Shown here in pieces: positions 9,090-18,652 of a stretch of DNA of 64,000 nt (its first letter is position 1; the number at the start of each line of letters is the position of its first letter). Origin of the DNA: Acidaminobacter sp. (GTDB lineage: Bacteria > Bacillota_A > Clostridia > Peptostreptococcales > Acidaminobacteraceae). The translations under genes were made by a program, and so were the position numbers. The DNA is taken from contig WXFH01000048.1 in assembly GCA_009881125.1 (NCBI GenBank), positions 55,163 to 119,162 of the forward strand, in the 5' to 3' direction. The notes below the pieces were generated by a model. It had not been told where the DNA came from. It made no database searches and was given only the letters and a program-made list of their open reading frames with translations.

Positions 9090-9797
9090 CTAATAACCCG
9101 TTCTCAATTCAATATTGACACCCGGAATGTCGTGCTCCAGCTGAGTCTTCCAGGCTTCCAGGGTTCCCATGGGCGGAGACGCAAGGGCCTCCGCCTCAGG
9201 AATCACAGGTGCAGGCTTATAAGCTTGAAGCACCCATCTCCCCGCTCCCGCAACGCGCAGCCCAATCTGCCGGACTTCTTCGTAATCGTGCAGCGGAAAG
9301 ACCACCGTTGTCCTGAATTCGTGCGCCACCGCTGAGCCCATCAGCAAATCCACGCTCTGCTCAACTGCAGCCCGATCCCTCGTTTTGCCGCCGGTAACAC
9401 GCTCATGGCGGTCCGCTGAGCTTTTAACATCCATGGCCACATAATCCAGAAGCCCCTTGTCGAGAAGGCGTTTCAGCACCTCCGGCCGAGTTCCGTTGGT
9501 ATCCAGTTTGATCTTGTACCCCAGCTTTCGAATCTCCACGACTGCCGCTTCAAGTCCCGGCTGCAGCGTAGGCTCGCCACCGCTGATTACCACGCCGTCA
9601 CACAGTCCGGCCCGTTTCTCCAGATGCGCCATGACGGTGCCTTTTGTCAGCGTCTCAGCAGATGGCAAAATCAGCGGCCTGTTGTGACAGTATGGGCAAT
9701 TGAAGTTGCATCCTGTCGCAAACAGTACCGTGGCGACCTCGCCCGGAAAGTCGATCAGCGTCGTCTTGATGAGTCCTCCGATCGCCATGGTTTTCAT
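9090..9797 (-). CDS. nrdG: Anaerobic ribonucleotide reductase activating enzyme (radical SAM)
   Basis: 235 residues. Generates the glycyl radical on NrdD using S-adenosylmethionine and a 4Fe-4S cluster. The cluster motif CNFNCPYC (CX3CX2C) is at residues 30-37, in the context LFATGCNFNCPYCHNRPL. GGEPTLQP follows about 40 residues later. The start overlaps the nrdD stop (TAATG), so the two are translated together. Its N-terminal IGGLIKTTLIDFPG is typical of the longer NrdG forms of clostridia. Confidence 0.95.
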   Translation of the reverse strand: MKTMAIGGLIKTTLIDFPGEVATVLFATGCNFNCPYCHNRPLILPSAETLTKGTVMAHLEKRAGLCDGVVISGGEPTLQPGLEAAVVEIRKLGYKIKLDTNGTRPEVLKRLLDKGLLDYVAMDVKSSADRHERVTGGKTRDRAAVEQSVDLLMGSAVAHEFRTTVVFPLHDYEEVRQIGLRVAGAGRWVLQAYKPAPVIPEAEALASPPMGTLEAWKTQLEHDIPGVNIELRTGY

Positions 9798-11902
9798 TAG
9801 TTCGCCACCTCAAACTCGACGCGCTCCTCATACTCCTGCTGCTTGCCGTCGTTCCAGTTCTGGACCGGTCTGTGATACCCGACGACCCGCGACCAGACTT
9901 CCGTGACCTCGCCGCATTCCGGACAGGTTTTCTGCTCGCCGCGAAGGTATTTGTGCGTCGGGCAAATGCTGAAAGTCGGCGTGATAGTAAAATACGGCAG
10001 CCTGTAGCGGCTTGAAACCTTGTGAATCAGAGATTTGAGCGCCTCTTTCGAGTCGATCTTTTCAGGGATGAAGGCGTGGAACACCGTCCCGCCGGTATAG
10101 CGCGTCTGAAGGCTGTCCTGATGATCCAGCGCGTCGAACAGATCCGGCGTGTAGCCTACCGGGAGCTGGGTGCTGTTGGTATAATACGGAACGTCTTTGC
10201 CGGCCGTAATGATCTCAGGATATTTTGCGGTGTCGAGTCTCGCGAATCTGTAAGCCGTCCCCTCAGCAGGGCTCGCCTCCAGGTTGTAAAGGTGCCCCGT
10301 TGAAACCTGGAACCGCACCAGGACTTCGTTCATGAAGTCCAGTACACGCTCCGCCATTGCGCGTCCGGCTTCCGTCGTAATGTCCTCCCTGCCTTTGGTG
10401 AAGTTCTGAATGCACTCATTCATCCCATTTGGGCCGATGGTCGCAAAATGGTTAAACCAATACGCGCCATGTCCCTCGTAAATGTCCTGAAGATAGTATC
10501 TGGAATAGGGATACAGGCCCCGCTTCATATTGATTTCAAGAATGTCCCGCTTCAATTCCAGCGACGACTTCGCGATCTCCATCAGGCGCTCCAGGCGCTC
10601 ACAGAGCTCATCGAAATCTCTGGAAAGGTAGCCCAGTCTCGCCATATTGATGGTGACGACCCCAATGGAACCCGTTTTTGGATTGGCGCCGAAAAGTCCG
10701 CCGCCACGCCGCCTCAGCTCGGTATTGTCGAGCCTGAGCCGGCAGCACATGGACCGAACATCCTCCGGATCCAGATCCGAGTTGACGAAGTTGCTGAAGT
10801 ACGGAATGCCAAACTTGCCTGTCATCTCCATGATCTTGTCCGTGACCGGATTTGACCAGTCCCAGGAGCGGGTAATGTTGTAGGTAGGAATTGGGAAGGT
10901 GAAGACGCGTCCCTTGGCGTCGCCCTCCATCATGACCTCACAGAACGCCATGTTGATCATGTCCATTTCTGCCTGATACTCACCGTAGGCCTTGTCAAAG
11001 TGGTGCTTCCCGCCAATGATGACCGGGAGGTCCTTATGGGTGGAAGGCACCTCCTTATCCATGGTAATGTTGAAGAACGGCGTCTGGAAACCGACGCGCG
11101 TCGCGATGTTCATATTGAAGACAAAGGCCTGCATAGCCTGATAGACGTCGTCATAGCCCAGGTTGTCGTGGCGTACGAATGGTGCCAGCAGCGTATCGAA
11201 GTTGGAAATAGCCTGAGCACCTGCCGCTTCACCCTGCAGCGTATAGATAAAGTTGACCACCTGCATCAGCGCCGACTCAAAATGGTTCGGCGGTCCTGAC
11301 TCGACTTTGCCCGGAACACCGCCGAAGCCTCTCAGCAGCAAGTCTTCGAGACTCCACCCGCAGCAGTAGGTCGACACGAGGCCAAGGTCATGAATGTGCA
11401 GATCCCCGTTCTCGTGGGCATTTCGAATAGTCTCGTCATAAACGTGGTGCAGCCAGAAAATCTGGGATGCCTTGGCAATAATATGGTTGTTCAGCCCCTG
11501 CAGACTGTAGCTCATGTTGGAATTCTCGCGGACCATCCAGTCGCTCTTGCCTATGTAGTCGTCAAACATATTGAGGATGTCCTTGACCGACTGGCGTTCC
11601 TCACGAATCTTCTTGTGTTCATAGCGGTATTTGATGTAGGTACGCGCCGTGTCGTGCTCGCCTATAGACATCAGCGTGTTTTCAACGAGATCCTGAACTT
11701 CTTCAACTTTAGGAATCCCGCCATCAAAAGCACGGCTTCCTGCAGCCTCGACCACATAGTCCGTCACGACCTCTGAAAGTTTCTTCAGACTGCTCCTCGA
11801 TCTTTGGGGATGCGTGGCGACCAGCGCCTTCAAGACTGCCTGTTCAATCTTGGATCGATCAAAAAAAACGATCTCTCCGTTGCGCTTTTCAATACTCGTC
11901 AT
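9797..11902 (-). CDS. nrdD: Anaerobic (class III) ribonucleoside-triphosphate reductase
   Basis: About 700 residues. Reduces ribonucleoside triphosphates to deoxy forms without oxygen. An ATP-cone regulatory domain occupies the first 90 residues (KRNGEIVFFDRSKIEQAV). The C-terminus has the zinc site CPTHKYLRGEQKTCPECG and the glycyl radical loop RVVGYHRPVQNW. Two adjacent ATG codons (11905 and 11902) exist; AGGA lies close upstream and favours the second. NrdR-type boxes lie directly upstream. Presence of NrdD fits an anaerobic organism. Confidence 0.96.
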   Translation of the reverse strand: MTSIEKRNGEIVFFDRSKIEQAVLKALVATHPQRSRSSLKKLSEVVTDYVVEAAGSRAFDGGIPKVEEVQDLVENTLMSIGEHDTARTYIKYRYEHKKIREERQSVKDILNMFDDYIGKSDWMVRENSNMSYSLQGLNNHIIAKASQIFWLHHVYDETIRNAHENGDLHIHDLGLVSTYCCGWSLEDLLLRGFGGVPGKVESGPPNHFESALMQVVNFIYTLQGEAAGAQAISNFDTLLAPFVRHDNLGYDDVYQAMQAFVFNMNIATRVGFQTPFFNITMDKEVPSTHKDLPVIIGGKHHFDKAYGEYQAEMDMINMAFCEVMMEGDAKGRVFTFPIPTYNITRSWDWSNPVTDKIMEMTGKFGIPYFSNFVNSDLDPEDVRSMCCRLRLDNTELRRRGGGLFGANPKTGSIGVVTINMARLGYLSRDFDELCERLERLMEIAKSSLELKRDILEINMKRGLYPYSRYYLQDIYEGHGAYWFNHFATIGPNGMNECIQNFTKGREDITTEAGRAMAERVLDFMNEVLVRFQVSTGHLYNLEASPAEGTAYRFARLDTAKYPEIITAGKDVPYYTNSTQLPVGYTPDLFDALDHQDSLQTRYTGGTVFHAFIPEKIDSKEALKSLIHKVSSRYRLPYFTITPTFSICPTHKYLRGEQKTCPECGEVTEVWSRVVGYHRPVQNWNDGKQQEYEERVEFEVAN

Positions 11903-11924
11903 CATAGTCCTGGCAAGCCTCCCA

Positions 11925-11971
11925 ACACAATATGTAGAATGTTTTTAGAATGTATACACTAGATATAGAAC
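11925..11971. promoter_or_regulatory. Tandem NrdR boxes upstream of nrdD
   Basis: Two 16-base boxes, ACACAATATGTAGAAT at 11925-11940 and ACACTAGATATAGAAC at 11956-11971, match the ACACwATATwTwGtgt NrdR consensus best in their left halves. Their starts are 31 bases apart, three helical turns, which is the usual NrdR spacing. They lie 20-70 bases upstream of nrdD. Confidence 0.78.
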
Positions 11972-12270
11972 GCTATAGCCGAAAAAATCCCCCACCCTGT
12001 TCAAGCGGGAGTGCGGTGACCGTTTGTTCTTTGAACTTATCCTACCAAATTAAGGCTGTAAAATCAAGGTCATCCAAACGTCCAAATCGCCCTCTCAAAT
12101 CTGTGGACAAGTCCCTTGAGACCTTATTATTGGCTGGTAAAATTGTGGAAATCTTTCAGTGCAGTTAACAAAATATTTTTTGTCTGCGTCCCCGATTTTG
12201 AGTGAGTGACTGTCACTAAGTTTGTTTCAGTGACAGGCACTCACTACAATTCAGACACAATTTAAAAAAT
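11972..12270. other. Intergenic stretch with a 15-bp hairpin
   Basis: No gene is seen between the nrdD upstream region and the lrgB terminator. A hairpin at 12202-12245 pairs GTGAGTG and CTGTCACT with AGTGACAG and CACTCAC around one mismatch; its TGACAGGCACTCAC arm resembles small palindromic repeats common in Firmicute intergenic DNA. Confidence 0.4.
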
Positions 12271-12302
12271 GTGCCGATGGTCATTTGAACGACCATCGGC
12301 AC
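12271..12302 (-). terminator. Terminator of lrgAB
   Basis: Perfect 12-bp stem GTGCCGATGGTC/GACCATCGGCAC with an 8-base loop, followed on the minus strand by a T run (A run at 12264-12269). It lies 13 bases past the lrgB stop. Confidence 0.85.
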
Positions 12303-12314
12303 AATGTCCTTGCT

Positions 12315-13019
12315 CTAAGTGCCCAGCAGACTCCTGATCAGACTGGCCAGCAGCACCGTCGCCACGCCGGTCAGCCCCATGGAGAGGCCGCTCGCCGCCC
12401 CTGCTTCGCTGCTGATCTCAATAGCCTTGGCGGTGCCGACCCCATGGGAAGCTGCCCCAAGGGCGATCCCCTTGGCAGTATCATTGCGAATGCGCGCTAT
12501 CCTGAAGACAGCGGTGGACACAGAAGCGCCAAACACCCCGGTGATGATCACCGATGCCACGGTGATAGCGGTGATCCCCCCAAACATCTTGGTCACCTCA
12601 ATAGCCATGGGATTGGTAATGGACTTTGGCATCAGCGAGACAATCAACTCCGGCGACAGGCCAAAGACTTTGGAAAATCCATAAACCGTCCCCGCGGAAA
12701 TCACAATGCCCGACGCAATGCCCGCTGAAATTGGCAGGAGATGCGTCATCAGGGTTTTGCGGCTCTGATAGAGCGGGACAGCCAGCATAACCACCACCGG
12801 CCCCAGGAACCAGGTCACCGTCTTGCCCGCCTGACTATAAGCCTCATAAGGAAGCCTAAACAACAGGATCCCGCCAATCACCAACAAAGTCCCAATAAGG
12901 AAGGGATTAAGCAGGGACAGTCGGACGCGTCCGCTCAGCCACCATCCAAAGGCATAGGCCGCAAGCGTCGCGCCCCATACCAAGACCAGTACGGGAACCT
13001 CAGATAAAACCACTGTCAT
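12315..13019 (-). CDS. lrgB: LrgB/CidB family membrane protein
   Basis: 234 residues from ATG 13019, which overlaps the lrgA stop as ATGA; a longer frame to 13223 only covers lrgA in another phase. Around six hydrophobic segments and the family motifs SLMPKSITNPMAIEV and GVFGASVSTAVFRIA are visible, with AIGASHG-like ALGAASHGVGTAKA near the C-terminus. LrgB homologues work with the holin-like LrgA; proposed roles are murein hydrolase control and pyruvate uptake. No lytSR pair adjoins it here, although one lies at 60.4 kb. Confidence 0.9.
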   Translation of the reverse strand: MTVVLSEVPVLVLVWGATLAAYAFGWWLSGRVRLSLLNPFLIGTLLVIGGILLFRLPYEAYSQAGKTVTWFLGPVVVMLAVPLYQSRKTLMTHLLPISAGIASGIVISAGTVYGFSKVFGLSPELIVSLMPKSITNPMAIEVTKMFGGITAITVASVIITGVFGASVSTAVFRIARIRNDTAKGIALGAASHGVGTAKAIEISSEAGAASGLSMGLTGVATVLLASLIRSLLGT

Positions 13020-13378
13020 GTGCGCACCTTCTCTCTGTTCGCCAGCCACTGCACGATCCAGCCGACGCCTACCATCACTGCCAGGTTGGACAGGATCAGC
13101 AGAAACGTCATCTCCATCCAGATAGGCGCGATCAAATCCACCGCCCCAAGAAAACCTACGCCCAGCGGAATAAAGAAAAAGCTCATATGTTTCAGGAACA
13201 AACCTGTCACAGGGGTAAGCCATTCCATTTTCACCAAGCCTGTCATAAGCAGCACAAACAGCATCAGCATCCCGAGAATGCTCCCGGGGATTAAAATAAT
13301 GGGTTCGATCAGACGACTCAGCGCGTTTCCGGCTTCAAATATGAGCCAAATCAGCCCGAACGCCATGAAATACTTCAA
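13016..13378 (-). CDS. lrgA: LrgA/CidA family holin-like protein
   Basis: 120 residues from a TTG at 13378 that has GGAGGTG about eight bases upstream; the open frame extends to 13432 but lacks a better ribosome site. Four hydrophobic segments and the family block ILIPGSILGMLMLFVLL near residue 30 identify it. Small membrane protein thought to oligomerise and act with LrgB. The pair is translationally coupled. Confidence 0.88.
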   Translation of the reverse strand: MKYFMAFGLIWLIFEAGNALSRLIEPIILIPGSILGMLMLFVLLMTGLVKMEWLTPVTGLFLKHMSFFFIPLGVGFLGAVDLIAPIWMEMTFLLILSNLAVMVGVGWIVQWLANREKVRT

Positions 13379-13434
13379 ACGACACACCTCCAAATTCCAA
13401 ACACGACTGAAAATTTCCAGTCTTTTCATCAAAA

Positions 13435-13465
13435 GAAACGGCCGCCATCACTTGGAAGCCGTTTC
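13435..13465 (-). terminator. Probable terminator of tkt
   Basis: GAAACGGC and GCCGTTTC form the stem, extended by CC/GG; on the minus strand it is followed by TTTTGATG. It sits just past the tkt stop and before the lrgA ribosome site. Confidence 0.6.
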
Positions 13466-13486
13466 CTATGATATATCAAGTTGTAT

Positions 13487-15478
13487 TTACTTGGCAAGAT
13501 ACGCGAGGATCCGATCCGCCACTTTGTCCGGGGTAAATCCAAAATGAGCCATGACAGCCTCTCCCGGTCCGGACTCTCCGAAACGGTCAATGCCTATGGT
13601 CAGCCCCCCAAGGCCTGCAAACCGTTCCCAGCCCAGCGTTCTGCCCATCTCAATGGTAACCCGCTTCTCAACCGCCTTCGGAAGAACTGTTTCAATATAA
13701 GCAGGGCTTTGCTCAAGAAACTGCTCCACACAAGGCATGCTGACAACCCTCGGGTCCTTTCCCAGCGTCCTGAGCTTCAAAGCCGCCTTAACGGCCAATT
13801 CCACTTCAGAGCCCGTTGCCATCAAAATCAGCTCCGGCTTTTCTCCCTCTTCAGACAAAATCACATAGGCCCCCCGATCGACCTGCGGATCCCGCTCTCC
13901 GAGACTGCCGAGGGTCTGCCGCGTCAAGATCAGCGCTGAAGGTCCTTCGACGCGCTTCAAAATCTCGATCCAGCTCGCAGCGGTCTCGATCCCGTCCGCC
14001 GGACGATAGACAAATAAATTCGGTATAGACCTGAGCAGCAGCAGGTGCTCGATTGGCTGGTGTGTCGGCCCGTCTTCCCCGACGGCTATACTGTCATGAG
14101 TGAAGACGTAAACCACCGGTACGCCCATGATCGCGGACAGGCGGATTGAAGGCTTCATATAATCGGCAAAGACCAGGAACGTCGAACCAAAGACCCGCAG
14201 CCCCCCATGCAGCGCCATGCCATTCAGGATCGCGCCCATGGCATGCTCCCTGACGCCAAAATTAATGTTCGCGCCTCCGCGGTTCATACGGCCAAAGTCG
14301 CCCTTGCCCTTCAGATAAGTCTTCGTGGAGCTGTTGAGGTCCGCCGACCCCCCCATCAGGTTTGGCGCCAGCCTGACCAGCGCGTTCATGACTTCTCCGC
14401 CTACGCTGCGCGTCGCGTCGGCTTTATCAAAGAGCCTGTAGAAGGACGCAGCGTCAAAGCTGTCATGCATCAGTTCATAGTCAAACCACTGCTTCCACTG
14501 CGCCGCCTTTTCGGGATAATTTTGAATATAGGATTCGACTTTTTCCTCCCACATGAACCGGTCGATCTCTCGCCGGTCAATAATGTCATTCATGTAGGCG
14601 AGAACCTCTTCAGGCACGTTGAAAAACTCATCCGGATCCGCCTCCATATGCCGCTTCGTCATAGCGAGCTCCTCCGCGCCGAGCGGCGCGCCGTGGGCAG
14701 CGGATTTTCCCGCCTTATTCGGACTGCCGTAGCCGATAGTCGTCTTCACCGAAATCAGCGACGGTCTCGACGTATCCAGCTTCGCCTCGCGGATCGCATC
14801 ATGGATAGCCTTCAAATCATTGCCGTCCCCAACTCTCAATACGTGCCAGCCATAAGCGTCAAATCGCTTGAGGACATCCTCCGTAAAGGTGATTTCCGTA
14901 CCGCCGTCAATGGTAATCCCATTGTCGTCATAGAGGACAATCAGTTTTCCAAGCCTCAGATGCCCGGCAAGGGAAGCCGCTTCAGAGGCGACCCCTTCCA
15001 TCAGGTCGCCATCACCCGCCAAGACATAGGTATAATGGTCCACCAGATTAAAGTCCTGCGTATTGAATTCCTCAGCCAGCCTCATCTCAGCAACTGCCAT
15101 GCCAACGGCATTGCCAAAGCCCTGTCCCAGAGGTCCGGTAGTCGTTTCAACCCCAGGCGTCACATCAAATTCTGGATGCCCGGGCGTCAGACTTCCAATT
15201 TGTCTGAATTTCTTCAAGTCCTCCAGGGTGACCTCATAGCCAAAAAGGTGGAGCAGACTGTAAAGCAGCGCGGAGCCATGCCCCGCGGAAAGTACGAATC
15301 GATCGCGATCAGCCCAATGCGGGTCTGTGGCGCTGCCTTTCAAAAAGTCCTTCCAGAGGACATAGGCCATAGGCGCCGCGCCCATAGGAAGCCCGGGATG
15401 TCCTGAATTTGCTTTTTCAACCGCATCCGCTGACAATAAGCGGATGGTTTTAATGACTTCTTGGTCCATTGCGTACAT
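13487..15478 (-). CDS. tkt: Transketolase
   Basis: 663 residues from ATG 15478 with GGGAGGTG six bases upstream; an in-frame start at 15493 lacks this spacing. Thiamine-diphosphate enzyme moving two-carbon units in the non-oxidative pentose phosphate pathway. The TPP motif begins [18 protein letters not shown] (about residue 153) and ends in [34 protein letters not shown] and [18 protein letters not shown] are characteristic. C-terminal domain [13 protein letters not shown]. Full length for a bacterial transketolase and not split. Confidence 0.96.
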   Translation of the reverse strand: MYAMDQEVIKTIRLLSADAVEKANSGHPGLPMGAAPMAYVLWKDFLKGSATDPHWADRDRFVLSAGHGSALLYSLLHLFGYEVTLEDLKKFRQIGSLTPGHPEFDVTPGVETTTGPLGQGFGNAVGMAVAEMRLAEEFNTQDFNLVDHYTYVLAGDGDLMEGVASEAASLAGHLRLGKLIVLYDDNGITIDGGTEITFTEDVLKRFDAYGWHVLRVGDGNDLKAIHDAIREAKLDTSRPSLISVKTTIGYGSPNKAGKSAAHGAPLGAEELAMTKRHMEADPDEFFNVPEEVLAYMNDIIDRREIDRFMWEEKVESYIQNYPEKAAQWKQWFDYELMHDSFDAASFYRLFDKADATRSVGGEVMNALVRLAPNLMGGSADLNSSTKTYLKGKGDFGRMNRGGANINFGVREHAMGAILNGMALHGGLRVFGSTFLVFADYMKPSIRLSAIMGVPVVYVFTHDSIAVGEDGPTHQPIEHLLLLRSIPNLFVYRPADGIETAASWIEILKRVEGPSALILTRQTLGSLGERDPQVDRGAYVILSEEGEKPELILMATGSEVELAVKAALKLRTLGKDPRVVSMPCVEQFLEQSPAYIETVLPKAVEKRVTIEMGRTLGWERFAGLGGLTIGIDRFGESGPGEAVMAHFGFTPDKVADRILAYLAK

Positions 15479-15527
15479 ATTGACACCTCCCAATGAATCT
15501 CTTTTATATATACACCATCTCAGAACT

Positions 15528-15555
15528 TTGAAACTTCATCTGAAAGGCGTATAAT
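15528..15555 (+). promoter_or_regulatory. Promoter of the HD-hydrolase gene
   Basis: TTGAAA (15528-15533) and TATAAT (15550-15555) with a 16-base spacer, about 45 bases before the start codon. It faces away from the tkt start. Confidence 0.7.
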
Positions 15556-15600
15556 AAAATGGTTGGGACATTCAGACAACCTACTGGGAGGCGTCATGTC

Positions 15601-16161
15601 ATGAAACTCTATGAAGCCATTCACACCATCATGAAGGCACATCAGGGTCAGATCCGCAAACTGGATGGAGACCCCTACGCCGTGCATCCCATCGAAGTCT
15701 CTCTCATGGTTTCGAAGTGGGGCGCGGATGAAAGCGTGGTCATTGCCGCCTTGCTGCATGATGTCGTCGAAGACACAATATGGACGCTTGATGAAGTGGC
15801 CGCACAGTTTGGCTCAGATGTCGCCGCTCTGGTCGCCTTTTGCTCAGAGTATGATAAATCTCAGGCCTGGAGTGTCAGAAAACAGGCTATGATTGAAAAA
15901 GTCAGCCAGCCAGGTAATCTGGACGCGAAGCTCATTATTCTTGCGGATAAACTTTGCAATCTCAAAAGCATAGCCCGCAGCCTTGAGGAAATGGATGAAA
16001 GCGTTGTCTGGTCCAGCTTTAATGCGCCAAAGGAAGATCAGTACTGGTATTACAGGGAGATGACCCACGCACTTAAGGCTCTTGAGTCCAATCCCCTTTG
16101 CAGAGAGGATTATGCCTTGCTGACACGCATGATAGAAAAAATCTTCAATACACCGCTTTAA
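15601..16161 (+). CDS. MESH1-like HD-domain (p)ppGpp hydrolase family protein
   Basis: 186 residues; the ATG at 15601 has GGGAGG nine bases upstream, so an earlier frame start at 15559 is unlikely. The metal-binding HD pattern of the RelA/SpoT hydrolase is present: YAVHPIEVS, ALLHDVVEDT and ILADKLCNLKSI. There is no synthetase or ACT/TGS domain, so it is a stand-alone hydrolase like MESH1. The family removes the 3' pyrophosphate of ppGpp or acts on NADPH; which applies here cannot be told from sequence alone. Confidence 0.85.
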   Translation: MKLYEAIHTIMKAHQGQIRKLDGDPYAVHPIEVSLMVSKWGADESVVIAALLHDVVEDTIWTLDEVAAQFGSDVAALVAFCSEYDKSQAWSVRKQAMIEKVSQPGNLDAKLIILADKLCNLKSIARSLEEMDESVVWSSFNAPKEDQYWYYREMTHALKALESNPLCREDYALLTRMIEKIFNTPL

Positions 16162-16211
16162 GGACAGTGTTCACGTCCGCATTTAAAGCCAGCATTTAGC
16201 ACAAACTAAGA

Positions 16212-16267
16212 GGGACTGCCGCAAACTGATGTCAAATCAAGTTGCGGCAGTCCCTTATATTTTTTTG
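16212..16267 (+). terminator. Terminator between convergent HD-hydrolase and psuG genes
   Basis: Stem GGGACTGCCGCAA/TTGCGGCAGTCCC, 13 bp, followed on the plus strand by TTATATTTTTTT. The minus-strand side has a weaker T tail, so it mainly ends the plus-strand gene. Confidence 0.85.
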
Positions 16268-16282
16268 GCTTATCTCACAGCC

Positions 16283-17203
16283 CTATAACTCGTTCACCGG
16301 CCCCAGCGCTTTGGCGATCTCCGCAGCCAGCTTCGCGTTATTCAGCACTAAGGCAATGTTGGATTCCAAGCTCTGACCCTCCGTCAGCGCCTTGACTTTG
16401 GCAAGCAGGAAAGGGGTAGACTCTTTGCCTCGGATGTGGTTTGCAGCAGCCTCTTCCAGCGCAGTCTCAATGGCGTCGTTGATCAGGTCCTCATCCATGG
16501 CAAAGGCTTCCGGAATCGGATTGGCAATGACGACGCCTCCGGTGAGTCCCAGAGCCCATTTCGTCCTTAAAATATCCGCTGCGTCTTCCGGCGATTCCAG
16601 CTTTGCATCTACGCGATAGCCGCTGGTGCGCGTGTAGAAAGCGGGGAAATCTTCTGTTTTATAACCCAGCACCGGCACGCCCATGGTCTCCAGGTATTCC
16701 AGAGTGAGGCCAATGTCCAAAATGGACTTGGCACCGGCACATACCACTGCCACGTTAGTTTTCCCGAGCTCCTGCAAATCCGCGGAGATGTCAAAGCTCT
16801 CGGAAGCGCCCCGGTGGACACCGCCTATACCACCTGTGGCAAAGACTCTAATTCCTGCCATTTCAGCCAGGATCATAGTCGTGGCAACGGTTGTAGCGCC
16901 GTTCAACTTTCTGGCCACCACAGTTGCCAGGTCTCTGCGGGAAACCTTAACCACATCGTCAGACTTTCCGAATTCTTCGATTTCCTCAGGCGTCAGACCA
17001 ATCTTAAGCTTACCGCCCATGATGCCGATGGTCGCAGGAATCGCCCCCGCCTCCCTGACTTGCTCTTCAACTTCAAGGGCAGTCTGGACGTTCTGGGGAT
17101 AGGGCATCCCATGTGAAATAATGGTGGACTCGAGAGCGACAACCGGAAGGCCCAGTGCAAGGGCTTCCGCCACCTCAGGATGGATATCAGGAATCAATTT
17201 CAT
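16283..17203 (-). CDS. psuG: Pseudouridine-5'-phosphate glycosidase
   Basis: 306 residues, normal length. Splits pseudouridine 5'-phosphate to uracil and ribose 5-phosphate. Family motifs: [16 protein letters not shown] near residue 25, [47 protein letters not shown] and [15 protein letters not shown] lies 12 bases before the ATG. The psuK kinase lies 70 bases upstream in the same direction; together they make a two-step pathway for salvaging pseudouridine from RNA turnover. Confidence 0.95.
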   Translation of the reverse strand: MKLIPDIHPEVAEALALGLPVVALESTIISHGMPYPQNVQTALEVEEQVREAGAIPATIGIMGGKLKIGLTPEEIEEFGKSDDVVKVSRRDLATVVARKLNGATTVATTMILAEMAGIRVFATGGIGGVHRGASESFDISADLQELGKTNVAVVCAGAKSILDIGLTLEYLETMGVPVLGYKTEDFPAFYTRTSGYRVDAKLESPEDAADILRTKWALGLTGGVVIANPIPEAFAMDEDLINDAIETALEEAAANHIRGKESTPFLLAKVKALTEGQSLESNIALVLNNAKLAAEIAKALGPVNEL

Positions 17204-17271
17204 AATATTATTTGCTCCTTTCTCTACTCGGCAGAGACTCTCCTAGTCTGATGCCGGTTACAGGGTTTCAC

Positions 17272-18375
17272 TTACAGCCGATCTTCAATTTTATGGGCAT
17301 TCAGTCGGTTCAACAGCAAATTTTCATTCAGATTCTGAGCAATGGCATCTGCGCTTTCAAGGGTCAATTCCGCCATAGACATGGCGCAATCCATTGCGGA
17401 GCGGTCATCAAGCTTGCTGATAGCGCTGTAAATGAGCCCCGCCATAAAAGCATCTCCCGCACCTGTGGCATTCGCGGATTTTACAGGCAGCGACCTGAAA
17501 AATTGAACCGTCTCACGGGTAGCGTAAAGCGCGCCTTGGGCTCCAATGCTGACAACGACACGCCGGATACCGTTTTCACACAGGACCTTCGCCGCTTTCT
17601 TCGCAGCGTCGAGGGTGTCCGTCTTCATTCCAGTCAGGGCCTCCAGCTCTTTTTGGTTGGGTTTCAGTGTATCTATACCCTCCAGGGCGCCTTTAAGCCG
17701 CTCGGATTTTGGAGCGGATACAGGATCTACATAAATAGGGATGTGACGATATTGAGACATCAGATAGGTCAGCGTCTTTTCCGGCAGGTTGGTGTCCGCT
17801 ATGATGGCTGCCGCCCCGCTGAGCAGCGCGTCCTCCCGGCGCAGCGCTTCCACATCCAGCTGATCCATGACCGCCATACTCGAAAGCGCCAGCTTCATCT
17901 CCCCATCCGGTTCAATCATGGCCAGATAAAGAGAAGTGGACGCTCCGGGAATTTTCAGTGTGGCGCGCGTATCGATGCCCGCCTCTCTGCAGCGTTCCAG
18001 CAGCTGCTGGCCATAGAGGTCCTGACCAACCGCCGTCATAAGGTGAACTTCAAGTCCCAAGCGGGCCAGGTTTTCAGCGATATTGCGCCCTACTCCGCCA
18101 GGTGACAGCAGCGTCCGTCCAGGGTTGGACTCGCCCTCTAAAAAATCCCGGTCCGAGAAGCCCATCAGATCCATTGTCGCGCCGCCAATCACCACCACAT
18201 AATCACCGGTATTCAAGATGTAGCCTTTTCCGGCAATCCAGCCTTTCTTGATCAGGTTCGAAATGTGTACCGCCACAGAGGACCGTTGAATCCCAAGTCG
18301 ATCTGCAATCTCCTGCTGGGAGACCATAGGATTTTCACGGATAAGTTGGTAGATTTCTTGTTCTCTCTGAGTCAT
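17272..18375 (-). CDS. psuK: Pseudouridine kinase with N-terminal winged HTH
   Basis: 367 residues. Residues 1-55 are a helix-turn-helix (QQEIADRLGIQRSSVAVHIS), as in many Firmicute PsuK-type PfkB proteins. The kinase part begins with VVIGGATMDLMG, has GGVGRNIAENLARLG, and ends with the PfkB signature NATGAGDAFMAGLIYS. It phosphorylates pseudouridine at the 5' position for PsuG. The HTH suggests binding to its own promoter, which is inference. Substrate call rests on linkage to psuG. Confidence 0.88.
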   Translation of the reverse strand: MTQREQEIYQLIRENPMVSQQEIADRLGIQRSSVAVHISNLIKKGWIAGKGYILNTGDYVVVIGGATMDLMGFSDRDFLEGESNPGRTLLSPGGVGRNIAENLARLGLEVHLMTAVGQDLYGQQLLERCREAGIDTRATLKIPGASTSLYLAMIEPDGEMKLALSSMAVMDQLDVEALRREDALLSGAAAIIADTNLPEKTLTYLMSQYRHIPIYVDPVSAPKSERLKGALEGIDTLKPNQKELEALTGMKTDTLDAAKKAAKVLCENGIRRVVVSIGAQGALYATRETVQFFRSLPVKSANATGAGDAFMAGLIYSAISKLDDRSAMDCAMSMAELTLESADAIAQNLNENLLLNRLNAHKIEDRL

Positions 18376-18513
18376 GCTTCACCTGCTTTCATAAATTGCT
18401 TCAGATCATTATTTGTAATCACTTGTTTACGTCGTAATCATTTGTTTATTTAATTATATAAACCTCTTCCTCATTTGTCAAGACTTCTAAAAAAATGACA
18501 ATTGAAATATTAA

Positions 18514-18563
18514 GGGAGGGGGCAGGCGTCGATAGGCCCAAGCCACTGATACTAGCTTCCACC
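18514..18563. repeat. Dispersed palindromic element, copy B
   Basis: Shares GTCGATAGGC..AAGCC and ..AGCTTCC with copies A and C. In this copy the GTC arm faces GAT instead of GAC, a G-C to G-T change that keeps pairing. It lies beyond the terminator of the CysQ-like gene and upstream of psuK. Confidence 0.65.
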
Positions 18564-18577
18564 TATTTATCTGCATT

Positions 18578-18620
18578 CAAAAAAAACGTCCAAAATGTTG
18601 GTATCTCAACATTTTGGACG
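18578..18620 (-). terminator. Terminator of the long pfp-to-cysQ gene run
   Basis: Perfect 14-bp stem CGTCCAAAATGTTG/CAACATTTTGGACG with a 6-base loop; on the minus strand it is followed by eight T residues. Confidence 0.92.
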
Positions 18621-18652
18621 CACATTAATCACTGCATTTCCCTTAGAGCCTC

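Noticed and set aside
13020..13223. Long N-terminal extension of lrgB
   Set aside because: It overlaps lrgA out of phase and has no LrgB similarity; the ATGA start at 13019 is clear.
14207..15406. 399-codon open frame on the plus strand
   Set aside because: It lies antisense within tkt, has no ribosome site and shows no recognisable protein motif.
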